64,000 bases of DNA from Simmondsia chinensis (Eukaryota > Streptophyta > Magnoliopsida > Caryophyllales > Simmondsiaceae). The DNA lies in NCBI GenBank assembly GCA_018398585.1, contig JAGTTD010000015.1:6081001-6145000 (forward strand), in the 5' to 3' direction. The notes beneath the pieces were generated by a model. That model was not told where the DNA came from. It worked only from the letters and a program-made list of their open reading frames with translations, and made no database searches. The position numbers and the translations under genes were made by a program. Position 1 is the stretch's first letter. The number at the start of each line of letters is the position of its first letter. Of the stretch, positions 1 through 12,900 are shown piece after piece.

Positions 1-164
1 ATGAGTATCGGACTACAAAATCCATTGCTAAGGTCACCGTTTCATCATTAAGGTACTGAAATGTAGATTTCGGTAGGTTGAAATGGATTTAAACTTATAA
101 TCTGTAGGTGGTGGTGAAGGTTGAACAAGAGGAAGGAATGACGACATTGGTGTAATGTGCATGG

Positions 165-1136
165 TGTTGAAAAATGATATAAGCTAGCCTTTAATTTTAT
201 GGGGAAGTTGTATCCCACATTAGAAAAATTGTGTCGGTGGTCTTTTTCTTAAAGGGTATAATTATTTTTTAGGGAATAATTTTTCAAGGCCCGTTACTAA
301 CTGCTTACCCGTAGTCGTTTAATGTCATTAAATATGACTTTTGGAGTTAATTAATAATATAGCTGTTGGAATTTATTCTTGTAGTCATTTCTAGCCGTTA
401 CAATTTATTATGTCCTTTATTTACTGTTGCAAATTAAATCCCCATAAAATTCACATCCCACCATTAACCCCAATTTAGGTTTTATAAATTCTACCTTCAT
501 TCTTCTTCAGGAATCAATCGCACATCTCTCTCTCCCCTCGTCTCTCTCTTTCTCCGTCTCTCTCTCTCTCTGTAATTAACTGAGTGGAGAGATGTGGGAG
601 ATAGTGAGTTTCCACTAGGAGGATTTCACAATGTAGGGTTTCGACAGTGGGGTTTTAGCACCATTAGGCAATAATGATCTCACCCAAGTCCAATTAGATC
701 CAGATTTTGCGCAAAGTTCTTAGGCCCTTCTACTCGACTATTAACAAGTGCACGTTAAAAGTCGGATCGCATTAATCCTGGAGGATGACCGTCGGTTATA
801 CTGTGTGCATAAGAGCACCGGCGAAATTATCTTTGAGGACAGTGGCATTTATCACGGCGTGATATCTTCTTTTGTGAGATCTTTCTAATTACTCTCTCTT
901 TCCTTGGTATGATTGAATATTTATCAATTTTCTAATGATATTTGGTTGCTTATATTTGGATAATTTCGCTGTTATTTTATTGGAATTTCGCTCTCGATTT
1001 TTAGTTATTCTTGGCAAAATTATTTACTGCAAGTTTGCTGAATTTCTGCAGTGATTTACTACTATTTTTTGCTGCATTTTTTTTTTTTGTATTTTTCGTT
1101 GCAAGTTTCACTATATTCTTATTACTATTAGCTACA
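165..1136 (+). mobile_element. Diverged copia-type LTR (same family as the LTRs at 41050 and 46255)
   Basis: This stretch follows the order of motifs seen in the two LTRs at 41050-41905 and 46255-47096. It begins TGTTGAAAAATGATATAAGC, has a CT-rich stretch near 520-572, and then a block at 715-880 that parallels the LTR block around 41405-41570 (GTGCACG, CTGGAGGA, GAGGACAGTGG). A possible end is the CTACA at 1132-1136. The 5 bases before 165 (CATGG) do not match those after 1136, so I see no TSD. It could be a solo LTR, or a 3' LTR whose interior lies left of the window; bases 1-164 give no recognisable coding sequence. Homology is clear by eye, but the limits are approximate. Confidence 0.6.
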
Positions 1137-1831
1137 AATTAGTCAATTTTGGTGTATTTTTTCGGATCCTACTTCTGTGAGGTGTTAGCGTTTGTACTTT
1201 GATATTTTTGTAAATTATCGGAAAAAATACATATTATATGTGAAATTGTGATCCATTTGGCTGGCTACGTTTTGAATACACCTATATATGAAAATCGTGT
1301 CAACGCATACCTATTTATGATGGAATCGTTTTGAATTTACATGAGCATATTTTCCTTCTTTTTTTGCTTCTATGATATCTATTTATGAAGGTGATTTTTT
1401 AAAATAACACTTTTAGATTTTTTTTTTATTATTAAAATAGCACGTAAAAATTCTAAATTACTAAAATCACATGCAAAGATTGAAAATTTTCAAAATGGCA
1501 TGTCCGGTTAGTGTGCCTCTGCCGCAGAAGCCGGGCTATAATGATCAAATTACAATATTAGACTAAAAAAAAGAAAATTAAAATTAGAAAAAAAAAAAAA
1601 AGGATCCCATGTGTACTTTAAAATACGTATCATCTCCATGAAGTATTAGTGGCTTGAAATCTTAATCTTCGTTTTCAAGTCCAATATTACAAATTGACTC
1701 TTTGCCCCTACTTACGTGGCAAAGACATGTTGACTGTGTGTACTTATTTTGAGAGCATGCTACTTCAGCAATTTGAAATTGTTGCATGTTATTTAACGAA
1801 TAAAAACACATAAAATACTATTTTAAAAAAA
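1137..1831. other. AT-rich spacer with no recognised gene
   Basis: No extended reading frame, splice-like exon or RNA gene was seen. The stretch contains several T and A homopolymers and is probably decayed repeat DNA. Confidence 0.5.
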
Positions 1832-2070
1832 GGGTAAAATATAGTTAGATCCTCTGAATGTTGTAATTAACCACAATATACCCTTTGCACTTTCAATTTT
1901 ACAAAATAGTCCTATGAACTTTGCAATTAAACAAAACACACTCACTGCACTTTTAATTTTATAAAATAGCTATCTGAACTTATGAACTTAATAATTAAAC
2001 ACAACACACCCCTATACTTTTAATTTCACAAAATGGCTCATTGAACATTGTTATTATACACAACTAACCA

Positions 2071-2102
<32 letters not shown>

Positions 2103-2990
2103 TTTGTTAATAAACATAATTCATCCATTTGGAATTAATAAATTTAAAATTTTAAAAATATACGAAATTTAAAATTTTAAAACAAACTATGAAAAAATTT
2201 TGAAAAAAAATAATAATATTTTTTAAGTTCAATAAAAATTAGAACAATAAATTTAAAATCAAAAAATCTATTAAATTAAAAATTAAGAATGTTCTAGTTT
2301 TATACACATTATAGGAATTTATGTTTTTAGACGAAAGGTAGGAACTTTATATTTCTAGGTAAAAGATAATATAATTTTCTAATATTTACATAAAAAAAAT
2401 TTGTTTTAAGTAATTCTAGTAAGAATATTATAAATTTAAAAGATAATAAATGTTTTTTTTAATTTCTATAAAAATACTATAAGATAAAATATAATAATTT
2501 TTAAAGATAAATTCTAAAATCAGATTAAAATTTTCAAATTTGAAAATATATGAAATTAAAATTTTGAAAATAAATACTAAAAAAATAATTTTTGAAAAGC
2601 ATTAAAAAATGAAATTAAAAACATTATTATATTTTTTCATGTTTTTTTTCCAAGAAAACATCTTTCCATAATTTGTTTCAATTTTTTTGATTTCATACCT
2701 TTTTAATTTGAAATTTATTAATGTTTAAAGGGTGTGTTATGTTTAGTAAGAATGTTCGGGGATGAGTTTTGAATAATAATAAAGTTCAAGAGGCTATTTT
2801 ATAAAATTGAAAGTGCAAGGAGTGTATTGTGTTTAATAGTAAAGTTTAGGGGCCTATTTTTTAAAATCGAAAGTGCTGCGATGTGTTATATTTAATTGTA
2901 AAGTTTAGGGGGAAATTTCGTAAAATTAAAAGTGCAGGAGGTGCGTTATGGTTAATTGTAAAGTTTAGAGGATCTAACTATATTTTATCC
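1832..2990. mobile_element. Foldback / Mutator-like element with long, internally repeated inverted termini
   Basis: The left end (GGGTAAAATATAGTTAGATC) is repeated inverted at the right end, just before 2990. The inverted arms (about 1832-2065 and 2722-2990) are each built from units of roughly 60 bp. Each unit reads 'gtgtgtt..gtttaatt..aaagtt..ttttataaaatt.aaagtgca' or its complement. The 9 bases TTTAAAAAA occur at 1822-1830 and again at 2991-2999, which fits the 9-10 bp target duplication of Mutator-like elements. There is no transposase, so it is non-autonomous. Between the arms lie AT-rich sequence and a 29-base C run. A low-complexity coincidence in the A-rich TSD cannot be excluded, but the arms are unmistakable. 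Confidence 0.7.
2071..2099. repeat. 29-base poly-C tract
   Basis: An uninterrupted run of 29 C lies at the inner end of the left arm of the foldback element. The right arm has no matching G run, so it arose after the arms formed, or the read length at this homopolymer is uncertain. Confidence 0.9.
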
Positions 2991-3420
2991 TTTAAAAAAT
3001 AACCCCATTTATGATAGAATACGTTTTGAATTCACATTAGCTGGCTACTTTTGCATGCATTGCATGGAAGATAGATTTAAGTAATGAATTAATGAAGTCT
3101 CAAGGTTAAAGAGCAAGTAGAAATAGATCATATTCACTCTTTGTTACTCATAGCTCTTCTTGTAAATATTTGGATAAATTATATATTAGTATCTAGATGT
3201 TTAGTATATTAATATTTTAGTCTGTAAACTAATTTGTAAAATAATAAACTAATCTAAAAGTTATATTTATTTAATAAATGTTCTTTTAAAAAAATTTATT
3301 TAAAAAATTAGTACAAAATTATCAAAATTAAATAAATTAGTCCAAATAACGATGTGTTAACCTTTAAAATAGGTCTCTCACCTAATTTGTCTTTGTTAGT
3401 AGTGTCATAATATTATGCTT

Positions 3421-3914
3421 AGGGATAATGGGGCGAGGCGCTTATGAGGGGTGCCTCCTCTAGACCTATACCCGCCACCCAAATCCGTACTAATACATGC
3501 CCCATGACCCGCTGGTATCCAATAGGTACCCGTTACCGTCCCAATAGCCGCTCTAATATGAGTACAAAATGATTATCCATACCCACTCATATTAATTATC
3601 TAATGATATATCTAAGAATTCAATTATATTTTTTATAAGACTGATAAATAATTTAGGTATTTGAATTTAAGCATATATTTTCTAATTTGAAAATCAATTA
3701 GATATAAAATGGAGCAGGTATGGTGGGTATAAGACGGAGCAAAGTTGGGCGTGGCAAATATAACACTATACCCAAACTTGCCCTGTACCTGTTGTAGGTA
3801 CACGGTGGGTACACCCAAGCCGTACTCGCTACCTGCCTCACTTGTACTCATGCTCGTCCCAAACGGGGCGGGTACTTGCGGGTAACAGGTTTTACACACC
3901 CCATTGCGATCCCT
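3421..3914. mobile_element. Putative hAT-type MITE rich in GGGTA/TACCC motifs
   Basis: The ends are imperfect inverted repeats: AGGGATAATGGGG at the left and the complement of CCCCATTGCGATCCCT at the right. The subterminal parts are full of GTACC, CGGGTA and TACCCG motifs, as in many small hAT-derived plant repeats. Flanks are ATTATGCTT (3412-3420) and ATTATGGCTT (3915-3924), an approximate 8-9 bp duplication. It carries no transposase. An open frame on the minus strand across it is only a by-product of the repeated motifs. Confidence 0.5.
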
Positions 3915-3924
3915 ATTATGGCTT

Positions 3925-4531
3925 GTGTTTGAGTTGAGAGGAATAGTAATTAGTGATTAGGGATGGTAGATTTACCAACAAATAATGTCAAGTTTAATAT
4001 AGTATAACCTCGATAAATTAATAACCTCAATTAAATAATATCTCGATTAATTAATAAATTTTCATGGTCCCAAAGATATTAATTTATAGAGGTTTTCAAC
4101 CTATCATTTGGACTAATTTACTATAATACATGCAGTTTTTGTACTAAATATTATTTATAAAATTTGTTGACTATAAAATTAATATACCATAACTCTGGGT
4201 ACTACTATGTAATTTATCCAAGATTTCCCCATTTTTAAATGGTAAGTAAAACGCTAAGCCACCTACCCACAGTTAAAGCAGCCTAGCGATTCAGGAAAGA
4301 TTAGTCGATATATAATATGCTATTGGCCAGCTTCACTATCCGATAAATTGAAGCCTAGAGTTAACCTCATCTATCACCATGTTACCTTCAAAATAATATG
4401 TGAAATCTGAACTCCCACGAACTGTTAAAATAAGTCCCAAATATACAAACATGCCCTTAAGACTTTCATGAGTGAAATTCTCTTCTTTCCATTGTTTTAC
4501 ACCCTTTATGTATGTGAACAACAACTATCTT
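3925..4531. other. Spacer with a short AT-rich dispersed-type repeat, no gene
   Basis: The part from about 4005 to 4110 has tandem CTCGAT(A/T)AATTAATAA-like motifs followed by their complement (ATTAATTTATAGAGGTT). This suggests a small foldback repeat. No coding region was recognised. Confidence 0.35.
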
Positions 4532-5035
4532 CAGTGGCAGATTAAAAAAAATTTTGCACTGGAGGCACGTAGACGAAATGACAACCGTAAAGTTAGAGAT
4601 TTTGAGTATCACTTTAAGGTTCATAGCAATGAGCGCAAAAGAAAAGAAAATGAGTGACGATTAGTAAATAGAGGGAGAAAAAAGAGTTTTCGAGGCAATA
4701 AACAATAAAAGACTCTTTGCACGATGAAACTAAATGAAAATGGACATACAACTATAAATCTAACAAGATTAACATAATGTAATATTTCCTAGATGCAAAG
4801 GAACCTATATATATATATATATATCCATTTATAGGGGCACTAAAGGCAAATTAAGTATAAATGCAGCTACTGACCCCGGGGGAGGGGGGGGGCGCTCTTA
4901 GAAATTTAATGGGGTCAATGAGCTAATTTTTGATTTTTGCATTTTAAATAAATACTAATAGTTAATATCCACCCATTTTTTTAAAATTCACTGGGGGCCT
5001 ATGCCCCCATTCTTTGTAGTATGGATCTGCTCTTG
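4532..5035. mobile_element. hAT-type MITE, 504 bp, TSD ACTATCTT
   Basis: The element begins CAGTGGCAGATT and ends with the complement of CAAGAGCAGATCC. It is flanked on both sides by the 8-bp direct repeat ACTATCTT (4524-4531 and 5036-5043). The 8-bp TSD and CAG..GGCAGAT-type termini fit the hAT superfamily. No transposase frame is present. It contains an (AT)n run near 4808 and a G-rich patch near 4878-4893. Confidence 0.65.
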
Positions 5036-5769
5036 ACTATCTTAAACAATTATTTTTAGGATATATTACGTATTAGTACTTTGAAATTTGACGTACTAAT
5101 TTTTTAGTTAATATACATTGTTAAATATTTTTTAGTTCAAAAAATTACATGCTTTTAATAAAATAGTCCTAGTGTAGCAGTATAAAGGGTGCAAAATAGA
5201 CCCTGCTGCTATCTCTTCTTCATTCACAATGCCACAAACTGGTAGTAGAATGAGGGGAATAGCGAGCAGACGGTGGAATTATCAAAAAATAACGACAATT
5301 TTTAAATTCATTCAAACCGTTGTTTGAACTATTATTAAATACATATAATTTTTGGACCAAAAAATTCTATCACAAATTTTATGAGCTTGTTTATAGCAAT
5401 AGTAATTAATCGTTGTTGTTTCAAGGTCAATCTATTCACTCGCGTAGATACTATAACAAAATTGACCATATGTAACATACAAAAAGTGTTGCCTTAGGTT
5501 GTAAATGTTACTTTAGATTTTATGTAACACTTTTTTGACTGTTACGTTAGGGGTGTTTTACATTAGCCTAATGTAATGGATTTTTTAGCCTAATGTAACA
5601 GTTTTTGATAGTATTACCATAGGTATGTATCTAATGTAACACATTAAAAAAAAATTAGATAACAATTAAATGAGATCTATTGTAACAATTTTTGACCTAA
5701 TGTAACGGTTTTATGAAGGACCATATGTCACTATTTTTCTTCCTAATGTAACACCTTATAAGTCTTAAG

Positions 5770-8758
5770 TAGAGGTGGCTACGGGCCGAGCCCGGGCCTG
5801 AAGGTTTTTCCCTCAACCCGGCCAACACTGGCCTGGCAATCCCCCCTCTTTTTTTTTTTAATACAACTTGTAAAAATACAAAATACACACTCGTTTTGTC
5901 GAAAAAAATAACTATAATTTATTGTTAAATAATATAATATACAAAAACAGTACAACACCATCATAAATAAGGGTAAATATAGCTAATAAAATAAAATATG
6001 CCGTAAATTATTAACAAATACAACTACACCTTTTAAAATTACCAATATATTCTATAAAAACATATTCTATAGAAAAATAGAATTACAATACGCCTTGGAG
6101 CTTTTTTGATTAAAAAAAAGAATTACTTAGTCTAAGCTGGAAGGGGTTGGTAAGCCGGGATTTGACATATCCTTAGTATGTTGTCTTCATTCTCGCTTGA
6201 TGAACCTAACTTCAGCTAATCTTGCTCCCTATCCGCTGCGTGCAGCCAATCCTTCAAGCACACCGACATTTGCAAGTTGGACGATGATAGCTTCGTTGTT
6301 TTCGTTCCAAGCAACCTGCCACCTACACTAAAAGCATATTTCGATGCTACCAAAGACACCGGACATGCTAGTATATCCCGTGCCATGGCGGAAAGCACGG
6401 CATATTGGGTTTGGTTGGAACACCACCATTGCAAAATGTCAAAGCATGGACTCGCCGGTGTCGAGAAGAACTGGAGCATCGGAAAACGCAAGTAATAATC
6501 TAACTCGTCACATGACATGAGATTTTGTTTGAGCTTGAATCGGTCCAACATCTCCCACGCATATGACTTTTCTTCGAAACTATTACTATATGAGGAAAAA
6601 CCATAAAATGTGAAAGAAATTTGAGGATCATCAGCCAATAATCTTCGAGAATAAGAGAAAAATTATTCATGTAAATCCTGATTGACTTCCACAATAAAAG
6701 CAGTGTTATCAAAACTTGGATTTAATATTTTGTAAAAAAAATTTAGTAAACAATTGCAAACCCGTAAGCTTACAACGGGGATTCAAAATGGTGGCAAAAC
6801 AATAAGTAAAGGTAGTTTAAGATAATATTTAATAAATTTCACCTTCATTCAACAACCGAGGTCTCCAACAAGGGGCTGGATTGGTTATCTGACATCAATG
6901 TCTACCAAACTAGATATTACTTGTGGCATGGTAGGATAATAACAACTAGAAAAAAAAAAGGTCGTAGCGTCTCTAAACATGCTAAAAAATTTACATATTT
7001 CGCTAATTGCATTCTAATTTACTGCTTCTAAATTAAAAGACCTAAGATCTGAAGGACTATTCTGTACAAATTCAATTAATATATCTTTATATATTAGTAT
7101 TCTTTCTAACATATCTACTATTGATGGCTATCTATTTTGTGTATCTAATTTAAATTGTTTATATTGTATACCATGTGTGTCACAAAGATTTTTAAATCTT
7201 TTCCTCCTACTTCCGAGTGATTTGATCGCTATAGTAACTTCTCTTAAACACTCAAGAGAAGCTTGTACTAGGTCCAAACCATCCGTTACCATTAAATGCA
7301 TAATATGGCATATGCAACGTAAATGAAAATATTTCTCATCTAAGATGGGTCTCATATGCCTAATCAATTGTTTTACAGATGCGTTGTTGCTTGTAGAGTT
7401 GTCAAAAGTAATATTAAAAATTCTACGGTCTATACCCCACTCGCGACATGCCTACATAATGGTACCCGTGATTATCTCAGCAGTGTGGGGATAATATAAA
7501 TGGCAAAAATGAATTATTCTGTTTTGCATAATGAAGTAAGAATCGATCTAGTGTGCCATTATGCACATGAGAGGCACACCGGGTTTCAACCTCCACGTGT
7601 CGGACGTCAACGAGAACATGCTCGCATTCGTCCTAAAAATGTCTGCAAGCTCATTTTTCATTCTAAAAAATTCTTTAAATGCTTCTCGCTTGAAAATGTT
7701 CCGAGGAACCTTTACGGCGGCGGGGTTTAACGCGTTTGGGCAATAGTGGACGAATCTAGGGTATTTGCCAGTGCTAAATGGCTTTTCAGCCCCAATGACA
7801 TATTTTACTAATTCGCGCTTATTGTTTTCTTGTAAAAACCTAAAACTAGCAAATGCAACGGTCACTTGCTGTACTAAATGTTGTTGGGATCTATCCGGGT
7901 TTAGTTCGGGGTGACATCTCGCTAGGTGTCTTTTTAAGGTGCCTATCCCACCACCACATGAATGACTAAAAGTTTTAGGAGGGTCACATAATTTACAATA
8001 GGTTTTATTAACTGTCCGATCTAGTGTGAAGTGCTTCCACACCTCACTAGTCTTACGCCTACTACTAGTGGTGTTGTCAAGGGTTTCAGTTTCGATGCTG
8101 GTGGGTGTGGGTTCTTCTTGAAATTATGAAGTTTGAGCACCCCCGGATTCAGGTAAATCCTGGTTGTGATAGTACTGCTTTTACTCTTCCCAATTTGAAG
8201 TATCTGTATAGGGAGGAGACGGATTGGGTTCTAAAAATGTTTATTCTTGGGTATTAAATTCGACAACTCTGCTTGTCCTAGAAATTTTAGGTGGTCGTGA
8301 AGAGCTTGAACTAAATTTACCAGCTCCAGATGAAGAATAGTTGTGTACCATGGTAGTATTATTGATTATTAACTAAAAAATGCAACTAAGAATGCAAGTT
8401 CAGTAAATAAAAATGATAAACAAATAAAATTTTGATACTAAATTTTACCAAAGCGAAAAATCAAATTTGAACTTGTACAGGATTCTACGAGCAGAACAAG
8501 TTGCAACTTTGAACTTCAGAAATTTAGAGCAAGAGAACTTTGGATTAGTAGAGAATAGAGAATTGGATGGAGAGATTGTTATAGTAAAATGAGAAATTTG
8601 GATGAGTATTTGTAAAAGAAAATTATTTATTTATTTTTTTAAATATTGTAGGGGGGAGCCGTTGCTCCCCCAATGGAGCCCGGCTAGGTGGCTAGGCGGG
8701 CCAGTTTGGGCCCGGCCCACTACAGCAACGGGCTGGACCGGGCCACTGGCAACCTCTA
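5770..8758 (-). mobile_element. hAT transposon 1 (2989 bp, TSD GTCTTAAG)
   Basis: The termini are TAGAGGTGGCTACGGGCC at the left and, read inverted, TAGAGGTTGCCAGTGGCC at the right. The exact 8-bp repeat GTCTTAAG lies at 5762-5769 and 8759-8766. Both ends are GC-rich with repeated GGCCCGG-type motifs. It carries a decayed transposase gene on the minus strand and is the same family as the element at 34478-37653. It sits inside the CCTAATGTAAC repeat array of the candidate CACTA-like element, so it is younger than that array. Confidence 0.9.
6216..8351 (-). pseudogene. hAT transposase, broken
   Basis: A start consistent with the related element's protein is the ATG at 8351 (both begin M-(V/A)-H-N-x-S-S-S-G-A-G). 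The region to about 8042 has in-frame stops. The longest clear part (8042-7548) has a BED-type zinc finger: WKHFTLDR, then CKLCDPPK and RHLARCH. Part of the catalytic core follows (SLTSDTWRLKPG). A further piece is at 7367-7128 (RCICHIMHLMVTDGLDLVQA). The C-terminal dimerisation domain is at 6638-6216 (CDELDYYLRFP, DILQWWCSNQTQYAVLSAMA, GGRLLGTK). In that domain the usual SE of the ASE-x-AFS motif is changed (VASKYAFS). Several frameshifts and stops make it non-functional. Identification is firm from the BED and hAT C-terminal motifs. Confidence 0.85.
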
Positions 8759-8766
8759 GTCTTAAG

Positions 8767-9522
8767 TAACGGTCTTATGAGATCTAGTGTAACAATTTTT
8801 CATTGATATATAGTAACAGTCTTATGAGACCTAGTGCAACAATTATGATCTCAATGCAAGCGTTTTATTGCAAAGCTAATGTGTTGTGTCCATCTTGACA
8901 GAGTATCCAACTTCCAAATGCAAATAGAACATATCTTTGAAATACACAATAATAATCCTTATCCATAAATGAAAAGATCCAAAATGTAACATATTTCACA
9001 TTTACAATGAGAGTCAATATGTATACAAATTAAGTCTCCACAATGTAAATCCTAAAACCAAACCACAAAATCTTACTATAAACTTGATAACACTGTCGAA
9101 TACCTTCGAACAAAACAAACTCAACAGCTCCTTAACCACCTTGTGATGAAACATAATCCCCTACAAGAAAGCAAAAAACGAATGAGAATCACGCAAAAGA
9201 TATATAAAAAAACATTGGACATAAAGCACACTTATTACAAATTAATTAGAACTACATGTATTGAAAATCTAATCATAAACATGCTACATATATTATATCA
9301 TGCTAAAATAATTTTAAAATCGGACACATTCCTATAATATATGCAGTAGTTACATCTAATAGCGTAAGAGACAACATCATAAATAAGCAAAAGGAGTATG
9401 TAATTACTATGCTTGCTCACAAAAAGATACCAAAATATTTTTAGTATGTAAGCATGTTTCCAATTTCATTCTAAAAACATTTCTATGAAATATAGATAAA
9501 GAGAAACAAAAAAAACTATACC
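8767..9522. other. AT-rich sequence between hAT 1 and LINE A; no gene
   Basis: The first about 80 bases continue the GTCTTATGAGATCTAGTGTAAC-type array interrupted by hAT 1. The remainder shows no recognisable coding or RNA sequence. Confidence 0.45.
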
Positions 9523-9906
9523 TTTTTTTTTCGATAAGTAACGCTGAAGCATGTTACAAGATAGGCGCACTCACTTTCGCAAGGCCTGAACTGGCTATTA
9601 GGGCCAGTGATACATCATTGATACAAAAAAAGCAAAAACTGAAACAAAAACAAAAACCAAAACCCAGCAAGACAAAAAACAAAATGTAAGGAAGGATGTA
9701 AAGTTACAACCCCTTAGCCACAATCATTCAATTACGTTGAATAACAGCAAAACATAGGGCCGCGACGTTCTTGCACAGCAATGGTCCATCAGCGGCGGCG
9801 CGGTTCATCATCGTACAATGCAATTTCCAGACCATGATCTGATGCACTCAATGTTCCTAGCAATATCGTCAGGGGAGTATGGGAGTTCCGGGCACCAAGC
9901 TTTAAT

Positions 9907-12900
9907 TCAGAACCCAAGTCTCCACTTAATGCTCCAGAAGACCTCGCTCTCAATACAGCGGCCGTTTTCAAAGACTACTTTGTTCCTAGTGTTCCACATA
10001 ACCCATATGACAACAACGAACAAGGTAATCCAGACCTTTTTTTGGAATATACCCCCAACGTAGCACATAAGCCATTGCTCGTAGAGGTCCTTTACCATCT
10101 CTGGCACCACCCACATCAAGCCCCACCTCTCCAAACATTTTCCCCAGACGGACCAGCAGCAGTAGCAAACTAAGAACAGATGATCAATACTTTCTACCTC
10201 CACCTCACAGAGTAAACACCATTTGTCTTCCTCCCCGACAATCCCCAATTTCCATAGTCTCTCTCTAGTATTCATTTTTCCTAGGAGAACCATCCACACA
10301 AGCAACTCTGCTTTTGGTGGAGCCAAGCCCTTCCAAACCCCCGAGATTAGGTGATCAATAGTCGTACCTGACAGTGTTCGGGACTATACAGCCTTTGTGA
10401 ACGAGCTAGTGGAGTACTGTGAAGATGGATCATGGAGCCAAAATGCGGTGTCACTTAATTCTTTGATGGGTTGGACTGAATTCAGTACTTCATGGAATCC
10501 TGCCATTGAAACCTCCTCTCTAGAGAAAAAATGTCGTCGCCAGTTTAGTAGCCATCGCCATTCCAAACCGTCCCACATACCCATTTGGCTCACTAAGTTA
10601 TCCCGTTGAAGTGAGATTCGAAATAAATCTGGAAATCTTGATTGAAGAGAGGTGTCCCCGACCCAGATATTTTTCCAAACCTTCAAACACGAACCATCCC
10701 CCAACTTGACTTTCAACCCATCTTGAATTACCTGTTGGGCGTGCTGAGCTAGGCTTCTAACCTTTGCAATGAATATCCAGTTGCTTCGAGTGATATTCGA
10801 TCCCGGCAGAGTGAAATCCCGGTCTGATCCACCGTGGATGGAGCAAATTACCTTTTTCCAAAGGGTAAATCCTTCACTCGAAAATCGCCACTACCATTTG
10901 AATAGGAGGGCTGCATTCCTAATGATCAGGTCACCCACCCCAAGACCACCTAAATTTTTTGGTGCTTGTATTATTTCCCATTTTATACATGGGAGACCCC
11001 CTTCCCCACCCTGATTACCCCAAAAGAACTGCCTCTGCAACTTAATTAACTTACTCGCAACCTTCGTCGGCATCCGAAACAGCGAAAGATAGTAGGTTGG
11101 AAGGTCGTTGAGCACCGATTTTATCAGTGTGAGGCACCTGGCTTTTGACAGGGACTTGGCCTTCCAACCGGCCAGCTTTGATTCAACCTGTTTTAAAATC
11201 GGCTTCCATGTAGACTCAAGTCTCGGGTTGGCCCCCAACGGTATTCCGAGATAATTTGTTGGAAAAACACCAACCGAACAACCCAACGCTGCTGCCGTGT
11301 CCGCAATCCACTGTTGTGACAGTCCAATACCAATTATTGTGGATTTTCAAAAGATGATTTTTAACCCCGAAACTGCTTCAAAACAGTTCAACAGGTCCTT
11401 CACATTTAAAATGGTGTCCAAATCAACCGGCAGAAAATTAACGTATCATCTGTGAATTGTAGGTGAGTGAGCTTGACCTTGTCCTTGCCTATTTGTAGTC
11501 CTTTTATGTCCCCTAGCTGCACTGCCTGATACAAGAGCTGATTAAGGACCTCAGTGACCAGGATGAACAAGAATGGGGATATCGGGTCCCCTTGGCGCAG
11601 GCCACGCTGCATCTGAAAAGGCAAGGTCGGGCTTCCATTGACTAGAACTGACATCGTTGGTGTCGTTATGCATTCATGCACCCAAGCTCTCCATCTAGGA
11701 CCAAACCTCATCATAGTTAGCGCCTGATCAATGAAAGCCCAGTTAATAGTATCATATGCTTTCTAGAAATTGAGCTTGAGAAGCACCCCTTTCTTCTTCT
11801 TCGCTTTGAGCCAGTACACAACTTCGTTTGCAATTAATGCCCCATCTAGGATCTACCTGCCTGCTACAAATGCTGACTATGACTCTCCTACAAGGTGTGG
11901 CAGAACTCTGGCAATTCGCCTACTCAATACTTTCGAAATGACTTTATAAACACATCCAACCATACTTATTGGTCTGAAGTCGCCTATATCAACAGCATCA
12001 GCTACTTTCGGGATTAAAGAAACCCAAGTAGTGTTGACACCGGGTTACATTTTTTCTGTCATGAAAAACTGATGGATAAATTGTGTAAAATCATTACCTA
12101 TGGTACTCCACATGTTCTTGATGAATTTGTAGTTAAAGCCATCGTAACCCGGAGCTCTATCTATTCCACATGCCCATACTGCGTTTCAAATCTCCATATC
12201 GAGTGGTAACTTGTCTAAATCGGATGCATCGTCACTACTCAGCGTGGGAAGGTTGAGATTCCCTAGCACTGGTCTTTGGTTGTTGATCTCTAAGTATAAC
12301 ATTCGGAAGTTGTGGGCTATTTCTTTCTTTACAAATTTGTGCTTTCTGATCATTCTCCCCATTACTCTGATTCTGAATATTGTTTTGCGGCTGGCTCTCA
12401 TCGAGGCAAGTGTTTGGAAGTATCTTGTGTTCCGGTCCATCTCTTTTACTTCCTTACTTCTTGACATTTGTAGCCAATATCGCTCTTTCTGTCGGTACCA
12501 AGACCAAAGTTGCGAAGTTGCCACTGAACTTCGCAAGCTATCCTCTTCCGGCAATGGGTTTGATTCGCCCTTCAGCTTTAATCTGTCAATCTCTGCCTCT
12601 AGATCGTTAATCATGCTCTCTATGTTGCCAAACACCTCCTTGTTCCATCTTCTTAACGGAACTTTGATTCTCTTCATTTTCGCATCGAATCGCAGTCCCC
12701 CCAGAACCTGCCATTCAGCTTCCACAAGCCTACTATACCCCAGATGGGAGAATAAGCAATCTAGGCATCGAAATGGCTTTGGCCCCCTAAGCATTTCTTC
12801 CAGGTCAACAATGAATGGGCAGTGATCAGATAGGCTATTTCTCACTCCGTAAAGTTTCAAGTGCGGGAATGTGCTGAACCATTCCTTCTTGGCCAAGGAC

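Noticed and set aside
3633..3899. 88-codon frame on the minus strand with Cys and Pro
   Set aside because: It coincides with the GGGTA/TACCC-rich MITE and has no family signature.
12211..12825. A 204-codon open frame on the plus strand
   Set aside because: It lies antisense to the LINE A endonuclease, has no recognisable motif, and reads as a codon-bias shadow of ORF2.
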